A DNA stretch of 32,435 nucleotides from a virus: IMG/VR virus record IMGVR_UViG_3300044678_003869, positions 1 through 32,435 of that record. The stretch is one strand, 5' to 3'. The notes under the pieces are model-generated. The model worked only from the letters and a program-made list of their open reading frames with translations, made no database searches and was not told where the DNA came from. Shown here one piece after another: positions 9,844-17,908 of the stretch (positions are counted from its first letter, which is position 1; the number at the start of each line of letters is the position of its first letter). The position numbers and the translations under genes were made by a program.

Positions 9844-9872
9844 ACTATTATATATAATCTTTATTATTAATA

Positions 9873-10757
9873 TCAACGAGAAGCTGCTAGAGGGTTAGTA
9901 AATTGCTTTTGTTCTGCTTTTTCCTGTCTCGCCTTTTCTTCGTTATAAAACCCTATATAAGTCATTAATTCTGCATATGTTGAATTCATTACCACTTCAT
10001 GTGAAAGCTTAAGCTTTGAGAGTAAAAAATATTCTAATTCATACATTGATATTAAATCACGCTTATAACAAAGCTTTAAAAATTCTAATGATGAATTACT
10101 AAAAATACTTGGTGTAATAACTATACCTGCTTGTTCCTGTGGTGTTTTAACACTTAACAGTGTAAGTTTAGAGATTTCTTCCTCTACTTGTTTAACATGC
10201 TCTTTTGCGTCCTTTAATATAAATGCAGGCAATTTATCAAAAATATCTTTTTTAAACTCTGTAACATTATCGTATGTTTTATTTTTGTTTTTAAATTTTA
10301 TTTCTTTAAGAGTTGAGTATATTAAATCTTCTTCACTGGTGTAAAATAGTTCACTAGGTATTCCGTAGGTAACTTCAAAGTTTTCATAGGTAATAGTATT
10401 ATTATTAAACGTTTTAAACAGCGAAGAGTCATTTATTCTTTTAACTATTTCTGATATTTCAAATGTTAAGTTGTAGCCCTGTTTGTTACCTGGCTGGGTG
10501 AAGGTAAGCTCTAGAGTTGGAAATATACAAACTGATCTAATTGTTAGAAGTAAGACAATCTTATCTAAAAATGTAAGATTGTATTGTTTATCACAGCAGA
10601 GATTATTAATAACATCATTAAAAGCACTAACAATGTATGTGTTATTATCGTTTAATATTAATTTAAGTAATTGCTTGTATTCAGCAAAAGTTAATTCATA
10701 AAGCTTTGTTTCCTGTTGTGTGCTTGGTGTAATAGCAGTGTATGTAAAGCGTACCAT
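9873..10757 (-). CDS. Second baseplate hub/assembly protein of the gp26/gp51 type
   Basis: A 294-aa protein. The N-terminal third (LYELTFAEYKQLLKLIL, then LTFLDKIVLLLTIRSVCIFP) resembles baseplate hub-assembly proteins of T4-like phages (gp51/gp26 family), with the 'lTf-eyk-L-K-LL ... lDkl-lLl-iR' layout. The rest is helical, with a C-terminal region of charged and Ala residues. Translation probably begins at the ATG at 10757; the codon before it is TTG. It stands directly upstream of the other gp26/gp51-type gene, as neighbours in tail assembly often do. It could instead be a tail assembly chaperone. Low to moderate certainty on the exact name. Confidence 0.4.
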   Translation of the reverse strand: MVRFTYTAITPSTQQETKLYELTFAEYKQLLKLILNDNNTYIVSAFNDVINNLCCDKQYNLTFLDKIVLLLTIRSVCIFPTLELTFTQPGNKQGYNLTFEISEIVKRINDSSLFKTFNNNTITYENFEVTYGIPSELFYTSEEDLIYSTLKEIKFKNKNKTYDNVTEFKKDIFDKLPAFILKDAKEHVKQVEEEISKLTLLSVKTPQEQAGIVITPSIFSNSSLEFLKLCYKRDLISMYELEYFLLSKLKLSHEVVMNSTYAELMTYIGFYNEEKARQEKAEQKQFTNPLAASR

Positions 10758-10784
10758 CAATATAATTAGTTCAACAAAATCTCG

Positions 10785-11693
10785 TTATCCACCGAAGGGA
10801 TTAAACGGACCCGTTGTTAATCCCGAATCGGTTATTATAGTGTTCAATCCACCCTGAGCAACAGTATCAATTATAGATCCTACCGGTAAATACAGGCTAT
10901 CAGCAATAGTGTAGTTTGTATAGGTCCATCTTGTTGTTAAAATTTGTAGTTTTTCTTCAGAATACTCTAAGGATTGTTCGCTAATATTGTAGGGTGCACA
11001 ATTATAAAAATACCAAGCTTTTCTCGGTATCATTGATATGTTTTGTATAGAGCGAGTAAATTGCATTATAACCATATTTGTTTTCATGTTTTTATCGTCA
11101 TATTGATTGCCTAATACACTATACTGATCACCAGGTCTAACCGTTAGCCCGTAGTGGGATGTTAGAATTGACCACGGTCTAATTACAGAATCAACAAAAG
11201 AAGTATTGGTTTCGCGAAACTCTAAAACCAAAGTTGGTGGGTCGGTATTGCGCCCACCTGCTATTATACCTGGTAAAAATCCTCTATTATTTGGCACAGA
11301 AACAGACCCTACATCATACTGTTCAGAGGGAATAGTAACACCGTGGGTAAACAAACAACCTATTACACGTTGATATGGAAAAGATTTAAGCAAATTGACC
11401 GCGGTTGTAATATCAAAACCTTGTCTGCTTGCGTCTACACGTTCTAGACCTTGAATAAAAGAAGAGTTTAATGCAGTAGGAAATCTTTCAATAACAACAA
11501 TCCATTGCGTAGTCATAGGGATGGTTGTTAACCATGACGTCATTTGCGCTAAAAAATAGTCGCGTGCACTTATTAAAGGTTTACCGGGTATATTAAACCC
11601 GACTAAATCAGCAACCGAAGGTGCAAAGGGTGGGTTAGTACCTGTAAATACCCCGCCTACATTACTTAAAAATGAACTAAAAGGATCATTCAC
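10785..11693 (-). CDS. Tail-tube-fold baseplate protein, gp54-like candidate
   Basis: A 302-aa protein with a tube-like core: QWIVVIERFP near residue 64, GVTIPSEQYDV, NNRGFLPGIIAGGR, and LVLEFRETNTSFVDSVIRPWSILTSHYGL near 150-185. The 'eFRetN-sf-D-virPW' block is the segment that in tail tube and tube-initiator proteins describes the outer beta-sheet and helix. As a larger relative of the 188-aa tube protein next door, it fits the T4 gp54 role (ring on which the tube starts). The start is GTG at 11693; ATTAAATA at 11699-11706 ends exactly 5 nt before it and fixes the start. The nearby ATG at 11689 is out of frame. Confidence 0.45.
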   Translation of the reverse strand: MNDPFSSFLSNVGGVFTGTNPPFAPSVADLVGFNIPGKPLISARDYFLAQMTSWLTTIPMTTQWIVVIERFPTALNSSFIQGLERVDASRQGFDITTAVNLLKSFPYQRVIGCLFTHGVTIPSEQYDVGSVSVPNNRGFLPGIIAGGRNTDPPTLVLEFRETNTSFVDSVIRPWSILTSHYGLTVRPGDQYSVLGNQYDDKNMKTNMVIMQFTRSIQNISMIPRKAWYFYNCAPYNISEQSLEYSEEKLQILTTRWTYTNYTIADSLYLPVGSIIDTVAQGGLNTIITDSGLTTGPFNPFGG

Positions 11694-11698
11694 CTAAA

Positions 11699-11706
11699 TA
11701 TTTAAT
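11699..11706 (-). promoter_or_regulatory. Late promoter ATTAAATA
   Basis: Exactly 5 nt before the GTG at 11693. It supports that GTG as the real start. Confidence 0.5.
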
Positions 11707-11723
11707 TAAGTGAACTAGATTTA

Positions 11724-12290
11724 TTAAACAGATCTTGTAAAGTAATGATATGAAATAGTTGCTGCAAATTCTATAGTGGTACCTGTTCCTTCAGCAATAT
11801 TATAGTTTAGTGCACCAACGGATCTAGGTGATACACCGATCAAGCTATACTGTGCGACTTTATTCATTTGATTATCAAGCTGAACAAGATCAATCACTGA
11901 CGTAGGACCGGGTGTAAAATAAAAACCTGTACTGTTTGCATCATCAAACACATAACGTGACCAATCTTCAAATTTCTGACGAATTGTTGAGTTGGCGTCA
12001 GCATAGAATGTAAGTGTATATGCGTCACTTCCTGGATATACGGCATTTCCTGGCAAGTTAAAATTAAGACCCATGTAAGGTACAGGTACATTCGTTATTG
12101 CACGCTCAGGTAATGTAGCTGATTTAACGTAAACTAGGTCCTGCTCTTCATCGAACCTTAACGGTTGACCAGCGGAGTTAGTTACCCCTGGTGTGGATAT
12201 TGATAAAACACGGAAGTTAAAATCACGAGCAAACTCACGTTCGCGAGCTACTCTGTAGAAGTTTTGTATTAGTTGATTGACGTCTGCCAT
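11724..12290 (-). CDS. 19: Tail tube protein gp19
   Basis: A 188-aa protein, close to the T4 gp19 length (163 aa). It has the gp19 family pattern: ARDFNFRVLSI near the N-terminus, LVYVKSATLPERAITNVPVPYMGLNF, then the DAYTLTFYADANSTIRQKFEDW block near residues 88-107, and a C-terminal beta-strand. It would stack as hexamer rings inside the sheath. It lies directly downstream of the sheath gene, the order usual in contractile tails. ACTAAATA at 12296-12303 ends 5 nt before the ATG and there is no Shine-Dalgarno sequence, although this should be one of the most abundant proteins made. Confidence 0.85.
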   Translation of the reverse strand: MADVNQLIQNFYRVAREREFARDFNFRVLSISTPGVTNSAGQPLRFDEEQDLVYVKSATLPERAITNVPVPYMGLNFNLPGNAVYPGSDAYTLTFYADANSTIRQKFEDWSRYVFDDANSTGFYFTPGPTSVIDLVQLDNQMNKVAQYSLIGVSPRSVGALNYNIAEGTGTTIEFAATISYHYFTRSV

Positions 12291-12295
12291 AAAAT

Positions 12296-12303
12296 TATTT
12301 AGT
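12296..12303 (-). promoter_or_regulatory. Late promoter ACTAAATA
   Basis: Two bases from consensus, exactly 5 nt before the ATG of the tail tube gene. Confidence 0.5.
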
Positions 12304-12305
12304 CG

Positions 12306-14603
12306 TTATGATACTATCTCCTGGAAGTTAGTACCAGTTCTTGTTGCATAAAAGTTAACCAAAATAAACTCAGCTGATCTAACCGGCTTTAAGTAGATAT
12401 CTACAACAAGCGAGTTATCATCAATTACTTCTGGTGTGTTATTTCTTTCATCGCAAATAATTAGATAGTCGTAAACACCCTGTGTATTTTTAGCTAAATC
12501 AAATATAGGTGATAGAACGTTCTTAACCTGTGTTCTTGTAAATAGTGAGTTAGGTTCAAATACAAAGAAACGAACTGTATCACGTGTCTTTACTTCAAGG
12601 TCAAGGAATAATCTTCGTACATTGATACGATCAAAAGCACTTGGTGTCTTTTGTGATGTCTTTTGACCAAAGATTACAAACCCTTCATTAGGGAAGTAAA
12701 CTACTGGGTTAAGAGAGATCTTATAGATTGCATCACGTTGAGTTTGTTTTGGATATAATCCCAAGTCAGTAATGCCTGTTATTATGCCTCGTGTAAAGCC
12801 TGCTGGTGCAAACCATGGTTGTGTATCGCTATCTGTCTTAGCCATTGTCGAGGCTGCAAAGCCAGAGAACGGTACCCACACAAGTCTATTAGCGCCGGCA
12901 TCAGCTACTCTTGCAACGTTTGCATACATTGCAACATAGCTAGTGTTTATAGTGCTAAACTGGTTGCGTAGAGGCCAGTAAATATTAGAAGAGAAGTTTT
13001 TGTTAGGATCATCTAATGTTTTTATATTTTGTCCTTGTACAAAAATGTTTGTAATAGGATCAGCAATAAACATATGATCTTTTCTCTTATCCTTTGCAAA
13101 AACAACAAACGGATTAACAGCCGCAAGATAGTTTTGCACCATTTGTGGAATCGTTGTAGGGTTTTGTACAGAAAGAGCGTTAACCGCTGTGCTGTATGCC
13201 ACGGAATCATCAAAGTAGCCTGTTGTGGCTGGGTTCAGAGAATTTGCATAAATAGTACCTAAGCCCGCCTCTACAGTAAGTGATATTGGATATACTTCGC
13301 TGTTTTCAACCTTATCTAACATTAATTGGACTTTATCAGGTACATTACCGATAATTTGTGTTGATAGTTTTTGACTCGAAAAATCACCAAGCGCAAAAAG
13401 TGAGTCTGTAGATCCGATAAGAGATACGAGATTCGCATAAACACCTGACGGACAACCCATACGTGTTTCATATGTTACTGTTGTATCAGTATCAAATGGT
13501 GTAATACGCGGTGTACTTAAAAATCTTACTTTCTTAAGAGGAACACCATCAAGACCTTGCCACTTTTCACCGGTATCCTTTGTAGAAATAAATGGATTTA
13601 CAAGGGTTATAATATTACGCGATGTGTCGTCAAGATTTTCAATAAAAAAGCTCTCAGGATCACCAGCGTTCACAGATTGCTGTTCACGAGATGAGTCTAG
13701 CGACCCTGCGTATGCCTCTTCAAGAATATAATCAAGAGCAATGGTATTGGGTGAAAATACCGATTGACGAAGCTTGAATACGCCTAATGAAATGGTATCA
13801 TCAAATGAATTTTCAGATAACTCATAAGTTGTAAGATTTTCCATTATCTCTGATACACTGCCTTCTAATCCACCAGAATTAGCAGAGAGCGGGAAGTTTA
13901 TTCTAACTTCTGGTAGTTCGACATAATCTGCTTTAATGTAAGAAGCAGAATTACCAATAGATAAAATAGAATTAATATTATCGAAAGGTGTTGCGATATT
14001 TAAATTAGTATTGTCAATAATACCAACATAATAGCCTTCGTACTTTGTGTTAATGGTTGATTGAGCCTTGTTTAACACAATTATACCTGCATTGCCGAGC
14101 GATGCTAATGTAGCAAAATTACCGTTAGTAGTACCTGTAGATGACCATGCAAAAGCGTCGCCGCGTAAAATACCTAGATACTCATTTTCTGTTAACTTTA
14201 CGTGTGTTGGTTTACCAAAATAATATGTACCGCTAACACCAATATTGAGATTTGTACTTGAAGCGCCGTTAACATATGAAACGGCTGGGTATACTAATGC
14301 ACTATAGTTGTTTGAACTATCTAAACCGCGACCCTCACCATAAGGCAGTCTATATACCATAACATTAGCAGGTGATTGAAACACAGCTTTAGCTGTGTGG
14401 TAAAAATATCTTTCAGCACCGTTTGTTGGTATACCAAAAATTTGTTCAAATTCTGAAAGTGACCCAACTAAAATTGGCTCACTTGTAGGGCCTTTTGCTG
14501 CGAAACCAGGAATAAATACTGTAGTAGGAGGTGCACCTACCGCTCTTAATGAAAGATCGACTTCATTTATTTGTACACCCGGACTTTGAATTGTTCTTGC
14601 CAT
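12306..14603 (-). CDS. 18: Tail sheath protein gp18
   Basis: A 765-aa protein starting MARTIQSPGVQINEVDLS, the classic N-terminus of contractile sheath proteins ('spGV-i-EvD'). It continues with TTVFIPGFAAKGPTSEPILVGS and FEQIFG, as in T4 gp18 (659 aa). The C-terminal domain has LVWVPFSGFA, NPVVYFPNEGFVIFGQKT and RINVRRLFLDLE, the conserved sheath C-terminal block that interlocks with neighbouring subunits. The longer length is due to extra surface domains in the middle. TATAAATA at 14610-14617 ends 6 nt before the ATG. Confidence 0.95.
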   Translation of the reverse strand: MARTIQSPGVQINEVDLSLRAVGAPPTTVFIPGFAAKGPTSEPILVGSLSEFEQIFGIPTNGAERYFYHTAKAVFQSPANVMVYRLPYGEGRGLDSSNNYSALVYPAVSYVNGASSTNLNIGVSGTYYFGKPTHVKLTENEYLGILRGDAFAWSSTGTTNGNFATLASLGNAGIIVLNKAQSTINTKYEGYYVGIIDNTNLNIATPFDNINSILSIGNSASYIKADYVELPEVRINFPLSANSGGLEGSVSEIMENLTTYELSENSFDDTISLGVFKLRQSVFSPNTIALDYILEEAYAGSLDSSREQQSVNAGDPESFFIENLDDTSRNIITLVNPFISTKDTGEKWQGLDGVPLKKVRFLSTPRITPFDTDTTVTYETRMGCPSGVYANLVSLIGSTDSLFALGDFSSQKLSTQIIGNVPDKVQLMLDKVENSEVYPISLTVEAGLGTIYANSLNPATTGYFDDSVAYSTAVNALSVQNPTTIPQMVQNYLAAVNPFVVFAKDKRKDHMFIADPITNIFVQGQNIKTLDDPNKNFSSNIYWPLRNQFSTINTSYVAMYANVARVADAGANRLVWVPFSGFAASTMAKTDSDTQPWFAPAGFTRGIITGITDLGLYPKQTQRDAIYKISLNPVVYFPNEGFVIFGQKTSQKTPSAFDRINVRRLFLDLEVKTRDTVRFFVFEPNSLFTRTQVKNVLSPIFDLAKNTQGVYDYLIICDERNNTPEVIDDNSLVVDIYLKPVRSAEFILVNFYATRTGTNFQEIVS

Positions 14604-14609
14604 ATAAAG

Positions 14610-14617
14610 TATTTATA
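14610..14617 (-). promoter_or_regulatory. Late promoter TATAAATA
   Basis: Perfect octamer, 6 nt before the tail sheath ATG, in the 40-bp gap between the tube-like and sheath genes. Confidence 0.75.
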
Positions 14618-14643
14618 TTTTTTGATGTGCACTTTTTGACGGT

Positions 14644-15273
14644 TTATAAACTTTCTATTCCGGGTGGTACAGGTTTAACTATTAATTGTGAGTAACTATA
14701 TGTAAAAGAGGACTCAATTTCACCGCTATCTCTATAACTATATTCTATTCCACCCAAATTAATTGGAAAGGCATTTGTATATAAAAATTCAATTATTCTT
14801 TTATTATACTCATCAAGAGCAAATATTGAAATATCGCTACGATACTCCATATTAGGTAATGCTTTAAGTTTTGTTCTATCGCCCCCTGCTATAGAAGATG
14901 TGAGGTCTGTGTGGTCGTAAACACCTTCTTTATCATCGTTTAAAAGATTGAGCCATCTATAAATGACCCAGTAATTGTTAAATCTATTATCGACGGTAAA
15001 GCGCACAGTATTAGGTTCATATGGTTGGCGCGAGTGTGTTGATACGGCCATTGTTTGACCTGCGTATCTTACATTCACAGGTGGTATATCTAGTGAAGGT
15101 ACAACAGAACCGTAGACAGAAAATTGTAACGTATCAGGTTGAATGGTCGACTCGGATCTCTCAAATTTTGAAGAAATTTGTTTAAGAGCTGAAGGTAAAT
15201 TCAGAACAATAAGAAATTTATCCTTTCTGGATTTATTAAAAGGACTTTGAATGTAAGAAATTTCGTTTGCCAT
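14644..15273 (-). CDS. Tail-tube-like (gp19-family) structural protein
   Basis: A 209-aa protein between terminase and sheath. The segment DKFLIVLNLPSALKQI near residue 20, followed by FSVYGSVVPSLDIPPVNVRYAGQ and VRFTVDNRFNNYWVIYRWLNLL (near 95-125), is the tail tube / gp19-like fold: beta-strand, loop, then 'vtf-vd-..-yw-i..W' helix. It is a second tube-type protein besides the 188-aa gp19. It may be a tube terminator, a completion protein or a minor tube subunit. The ATG lies 2 bases after the terminase stop, with no late box of its own, so it is probably translated from the terminase message. Confidence 0.5.
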   Translation of the reverse strand: MANEISYIQSPFNKSRKDKFLIVLNLPSALKQISSKFERSESTIQPDTLQFSVYGSVVPSLDIPPVNVRYAGQTMAVSTHSRQPYEPNTVRFTVDNRFNNYWVIYRWLNLLNDDKEGVYDHTDLTSSIAGGDRTKLKALPNMEYRSDISIFALDEYNKRIIEFLYTNAFPINLGGIEYSYRDSGEIESSFTYSYSQLIVKPVPPGIESL

Positions 15274-15274
15274 A

Positions 15275-16999
15275 TTATAAGAATTTCCACCCTTGTTCTT
15301 CTAAATCATTTACATCAGAAAATGGATCACCATTATTATTGCCCTGTATTAATATAGGTAGCGGCATAGAGGCGTCACTATTGAATTGTTGATTAGAATA
15401 AATTGAAGTTGGATTTATAAAATATTTAATACCATAATCGAGAGATTTTAGTTTTAATGGCTTTCTATTGTCATCATATTGCTCTACTTCAAAATACTTT
15501 TCAACTAACTCATCTTCTAAAATTACTAAAGCCCAAATTAAACTCATTACTCTATCATCCCATTGATCAGCCCCGGGTTTAGCGGCCCATGTACCATTGG
15601 GATATCTTACAAAGTTTTTAAGCTCATTGAGAGTTTTTAAATCCCTTATTTTAACACTTTTTAATTCATTTACCCAATATCGCATATTGGTAACACCTTT
15701 GTACTTGGTATTAGTATGTGCAACAATACCCACTTTATTAAAATTTAATTTACCAGCCTTTGCGCCGTAGGAAACAAGATTTTCATAGCCATGATTAAAT
15801 TTTAACTGATCAACTACTTGTGCACCACAGTTATTTCGCTCTACCAAGGCTAGTGGTGACCCCCAGTGCTGTAGTATTTCTAATAATTTTGTAGTAAAAT
15901 TTATGGGGCTAATATTACGGTTATGATATGTAGCAACCTGCTTAATATTTCTCAAATCAGTAATATCAAGTATTTGAATAACACTTGCAGCCTCACCTAC
16001 ACCTTCACTAATATCTACACCTGCAACATATATGTGATCTTCGTTTGGTTCTTCCCACAGTAAATAATGACCATCGTCGAACATAAATGTTGGCTGGGTA
16101 CATTCGGATTTTAACTCTTCAAATAGTTTTTCGTTTACCGCACTTTCACCTGTCTGTAAAAATACATTTCCAAATTCTTGATCGAAATACTCTTGGCTAC
16201 CTAATTCTCTAATCGTATTTTTTTTCCATTGTTCATCTCTACCTGGTACTTCCCACCAATCTACCCGCTCTGCATACCACCCATTATGTTTTTCGGGATC
16301 AACTTCAGTTGCTCCTGAATATAGAGTGTGAAACAAGTTGCCTGTGCCTTTAGGTGTACTTGCTATAAAAATTTTTGATTTCTTCGAAGATGAAATAATG
16401 GGATAGACAGATTTCCAAAAATCCTGAACTAAGTGCTCATCAATAAAGGCCAACTCATCAAGAATAAGACAGTTACAACTATCGCCTCGACCAGCATCAC
16501 TACTAGTAGTAGAAATACCAATACTAGAACCGTTACCTAACGTCATGGAGGTTTTTCCATACTCTATGGTGCCTGGCTTAAGGTAGTTTGGAAGTTTTTC
16601 ATAAGCCATTCTTATACGTTTAAATATGTTAATGGCGGTTTGTTCCTTGTTAGCAACAACAAGTATTCTCTGATCCTCAGTAAAACATGCTATCCATAGT
16701 GCGTAAATTGTCATTAACGTCGTTTTACCAATTTGTCTGCTTGCTAAAAGTACAACAAATCTATTATCTCTTAAACTTCTTAATATCCTTTTTTGAAAAG
16801 GTCTTAATTTAATTTTAATTTTACCCTCGTCAAGATTTGTTATATAAAAAAAGTTTTCTGCAAAGTATAAAATATTTTTCTTGCATTTTTCTATATCTGC
16901 AACCCATTGTGGGTTACTGCTATAATCAAAGGTTGCTTCGGGTGTAGGAAGAGAGGTATTACCTAAATAGAATTCCTTTTTTTGAGTTTTACTCGGCAT
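15275..16999 (-). CDS. 17: Terminase large subunit gp17
   Basis: A 574-aa DNA-packaging ATPase and nuclease. Walker A is SRQIGKTT (residues 87-94), Walker B is LILDE (178-182), and the coupling motif STPKGTG is near 214-220. The nuclease domain opens with AGVDISEG (near 326-333, Asp329 a metal ligand), with further acidic residues near the C-terminus (ADQWDD). The ATG at 16999 is preferred. Upstream in-frame candidates at 17020 (ATG) and 17095 (TTG) would run over the start of the divergent plus-strand gene and add residues unlike the family. The first tail genes follow downstream with gaps of 1 to 40 bases. Confidence 0.93.
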   Translation of the reverse strand: MPSKTQKKEFYLGNTSLPTPEATFDYSSNPQWVADIEKCKKNILYFAENFFYITNLDEGKIKIKLRPFQKRILRSLRDNRFVVLLASRQIGKTTLMTIYALWIACFTEDQRILVVANKEQTAINIFKRIRMAYEKLPNYLKPGTIEYGKTSMTLGNGSSIGISTTSSDAGRGDSCNCLILDELAFIDEHLVQDFWKSVYPIISSSKKSKIFIASTPKGTGNLFHTLYSGATEVDPEKHNGWYAERVDWWEVPGRDEQWKKNTIRELGSQEYFDQEFGNVFLQTGESAVNEKLFEELKSECTQPTFMFDDGHYLLWEEPNEDHIYVAGVDISEGVGEAASVIQILDITDLRNIKQVATYHNRNISPINFTTKLLEILQHWGSPLALVERNNCGAQVVDQLKFNHGYENLVSYGAKAGKLNFNKVGIVAHTNTKYKGVTNMRYWVNELKSVKIRDLKTLNELKNFVRYPNGTWAAKPGADQWDDRVMSLIWALVILEDELVEKYFEVEQYDDNRKPLKLKSLDYGIKYFINPTSIYSNQQFNSDASMPLPILIQGNNNGDPFSDVNDLEEQGWKFL

Positions 17000-17003
17000 T
17001 TTA

Positions 17004-17011
17004 TATAAATA
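17004..17011 (+). promoter_or_regulatory. Late promoter TATAAATA before the acidic head-type gene
   Basis: A perfect TATAAATA octamer followed by C, 7 nt before the ATG at 17019. T4 late promoters consist of just this box, recognised by the gp55 sigma factor. It lies in the ~20-bp divergent gap between terminase and the plus-strand gene. Confidence 0.7.
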
Positions 17012-17018
17012 CTTATGC

Positions 17019-17840
17019 ATGAACTTAACGCGTACAATGGAAGATATGGGTAATCTGTATGAAGAAAAAGTGTTTGTACCTAAAGACACTTTCAAAGTAC
17101 AGGTAGAAAAAAAACCAAAAAAAGCAGAAGCAGATAAAAAGGCCTTTATTTCAAGTCCTTCAGGCCCTGCAGAGGCTGATGGCTTTAATAAAGAAATAAT
17201 TGATCCAAAAACAGCTAAAAATGATAACTTTTACGAGCCTAAGAAATTCTCACAAAATTGTGAAAAAACAGAAACAAAAACTATAAATAATTTTATGAAC
17301 AAATCTATTTTTGATAAACTATATGAAGATGTAATGTCAGACCGCGTGGATGACATGGCCTCAGACGATCTCGATGCTCTTGGGTTGCCAGGTGATAAGC
17401 CAGCAGCTGAAGGTGAAGCAGGAGAAGTAACAATAACTTTAGATAAAGAATTAGCACAAAAACTTCACGATGTGTTAATGGCTGTTTTAGAAGATGGTGA
17501 AACAGAAGGTGAGATGGAAGGTGAACCTGAAGCAGAAGGCGAATCAGCAGAAAACGTTGGTGATGATGCTGATGAGCAAAACGAAACATTCGGTGAAGCA
17601 ACAGACCTTGAACATCTACCAGATTCAAAAGGTGCTGCACTTCAGAGCAAAAACAACAAGGTTGGAGATGTAACATCAAGCCTAAAATCAAGTGGTGAAG
17701 GTGATGGTACAGTAACAGCTGAAGTTGACGGAAAAGGTAAAGACCTACCGCACAGCAAAGGTGCATCGCTTCAAAGCAAAAATAACAAAGTAGCCAGCAA
17801 GACTTCAAAAGTTGGCGCTTATCTCGCAGGACTCAAATAA
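17019..17840 (+). CDS. Acidic head-type protein (long form), unknown function
   Basis: A 273-aa highly charged, low-complexity protein without a recognised domain. It can be read in two parts. Residues 1-92 have an N-terminal GNLYEEKVFV segment and a Lys/Pro-rich stretch. Residues 93-273 begin MNKSIFDKLYEDVM and contain a run rich in Glu/Gly (near 160-185) and two copies of a 16-residue repeat (LPxSKGAxLQSKNNKV). Acidic, charged proteins of this kind are typical of T4-type prohead cores (gp22, gp67, gp68) and of internal head proteins. Internal ATGs at 17037 and 17046 are possible alternative starts. A second late promoter and start lie inside the gene (see 17295). Ends 24 bases before a strong terminator. 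Function is inference only. Confidence 0.6.
   Translation: MNLTRTMEDMGNLYEEKVFVPKDTFKVQVEKKPKKAEADKKAFISSPSGPAEADGFNKEIIDPKTAKNDNFYEPKKFSQNCEKTETKTINNFMNKSIFDKLYEDVMSDRVDDMASDDLDALGLPGDKPAAEGEAGEVTITLDKELAQKLHDVLMAVLEDGETEGEMEGEPEAEGESAENVGDDADEQNETFGEATDLEHLPDSKGAALQSKNNKVGDVTSSLKSSGEGDGTVTAEVDGKGKDLPHSKGASLQSKNNKVASKTSKVGAYLAGLK
17282..17289 (+). promoter_or_regulatory. Internal late promoter TATAAATA
   Basis: Perfect octamer inside the reading frame of the 17019 gene, ending exactly 5 nt before an in-frame ATG at 17295. The spacing equals that of the best late promoters in the window, which is why it is taken as real. Confidence 0.6.
17295..17840 (+). CDS. Nested short form of the acidic head-type protein
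   Basis: An in-frame start inside the 17019 gene gives 181 aa beginning MNKSIFDKLYEDVMSDR. Three things support it as a separate product. It has its own TATAAATA box at the standard 5-nt distance. Its first codons (ATG AAC) match those of the late genes at 20810 and 29401. Its N-terminus carries a LYE-D motif at residues 9-12, like the candidate capsid-targeting peptides of other late proteins here. The nested layout recalls lambda Nu3 scaffold inside gene C. Whether the long form is also made is not known. Confidence 0.5.
   Translation: MNKSIFDKLYEDVMSDRVDDMASDDLDALGLPGDKPAAEGEAGEVTITLDKELAQKLHDVLMAVLEDGETEGEMEGEPEAEGESAENVGDDADEQNETFGEATDLEHLPDSKGAALQSKNNKVGDVTSSLKSSGEGDGTVTAEVDGKGKDLPHSKGASLQSKNNKVASKTSKVGAYLAGLK
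17616..17663 (+). repeat. Coding repeat, copy 1
   Basis: Sixteen codons encoding LPDSKGAALQSKNNKV in the acidic protein. A second copy (LPHSKGASLQSKNNKV) is at 17745-17792. Third codon positions differ between copies while the protein is kept, which suggests selection on the peptide. Confidence 0.8.
17745..17792 (+). repeat. Coding repeat, copy 2
   Basis: Second copy of the 16-residue unit, LPHSKGASLQSKNNKV, differing from copy 1 at two residues. It lies close to the C-terminus of the acidic protein. Confidence 0.8.
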
Positions 17841-17863
17841 AGCGAGATCAAAAATAGATTAGA

Positions 17864-17894
17864 GGGCCTTATTTCTAATAAGGCCCTTTTTTTT
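17864..17894 (+). terminator. Intrinsic terminator
   Basis: Perfect 10-bp stem GGGCCTTATT / AATAAGGCCC (17864-17873 and 17877-17886) with a 3-nt loop, followed by eight T. It stands 23 bases after the acidic-protein stop codon and just before the late promoter of the next gene. This separates the two plus-strand units. Confidence 0.93.
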
Positions 17895-17895
17895 G

Positions 17896-17903
17896 CTTAA
17901 ATA
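17896..17903 (+). promoter_or_regulatory. Late promoter CTTAAATA
   Basis: One step from the TATAAATA consensus, directly behind the terminator T-run and exactly 5 nt before the GTG start at 17909. Both context and spacing support it. Confidence 0.55.
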
Positions 17904-17908
17904 ATATT

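Noticed and set aside
9843-9876. Longer start (TTG at 9876) for the gp26/gp51-type protein
   Set aside because: It adds only hydrophobic residues over the end of the upstream gene, and an ATG with the family-like N-terminus follows 33 bases later.
9082-10757. The two gp26/gp51-type genes as a frameshifted tail assembly chaperone pair
   Set aside because: Each has its own start and a full-length, different N-terminus. There is a 29-base gap with no overlap, and I saw no slippery sequence at the junction.
16999-17095. Longer terminase start (TTG at 17095)
   Set aside because: It would overlap the divergent plus-strand gene and its late promoter, and the extra residues show no family resemblance.
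17305-17808. A 167-aa minus-strand open frame, very rich in Leu and His
   Set aside because: It is the exact antisense of the acidic protein; the Leu/His bias is the mirror of Glu/Asp/Gln codons. It has no promoter or ribosome binding site.
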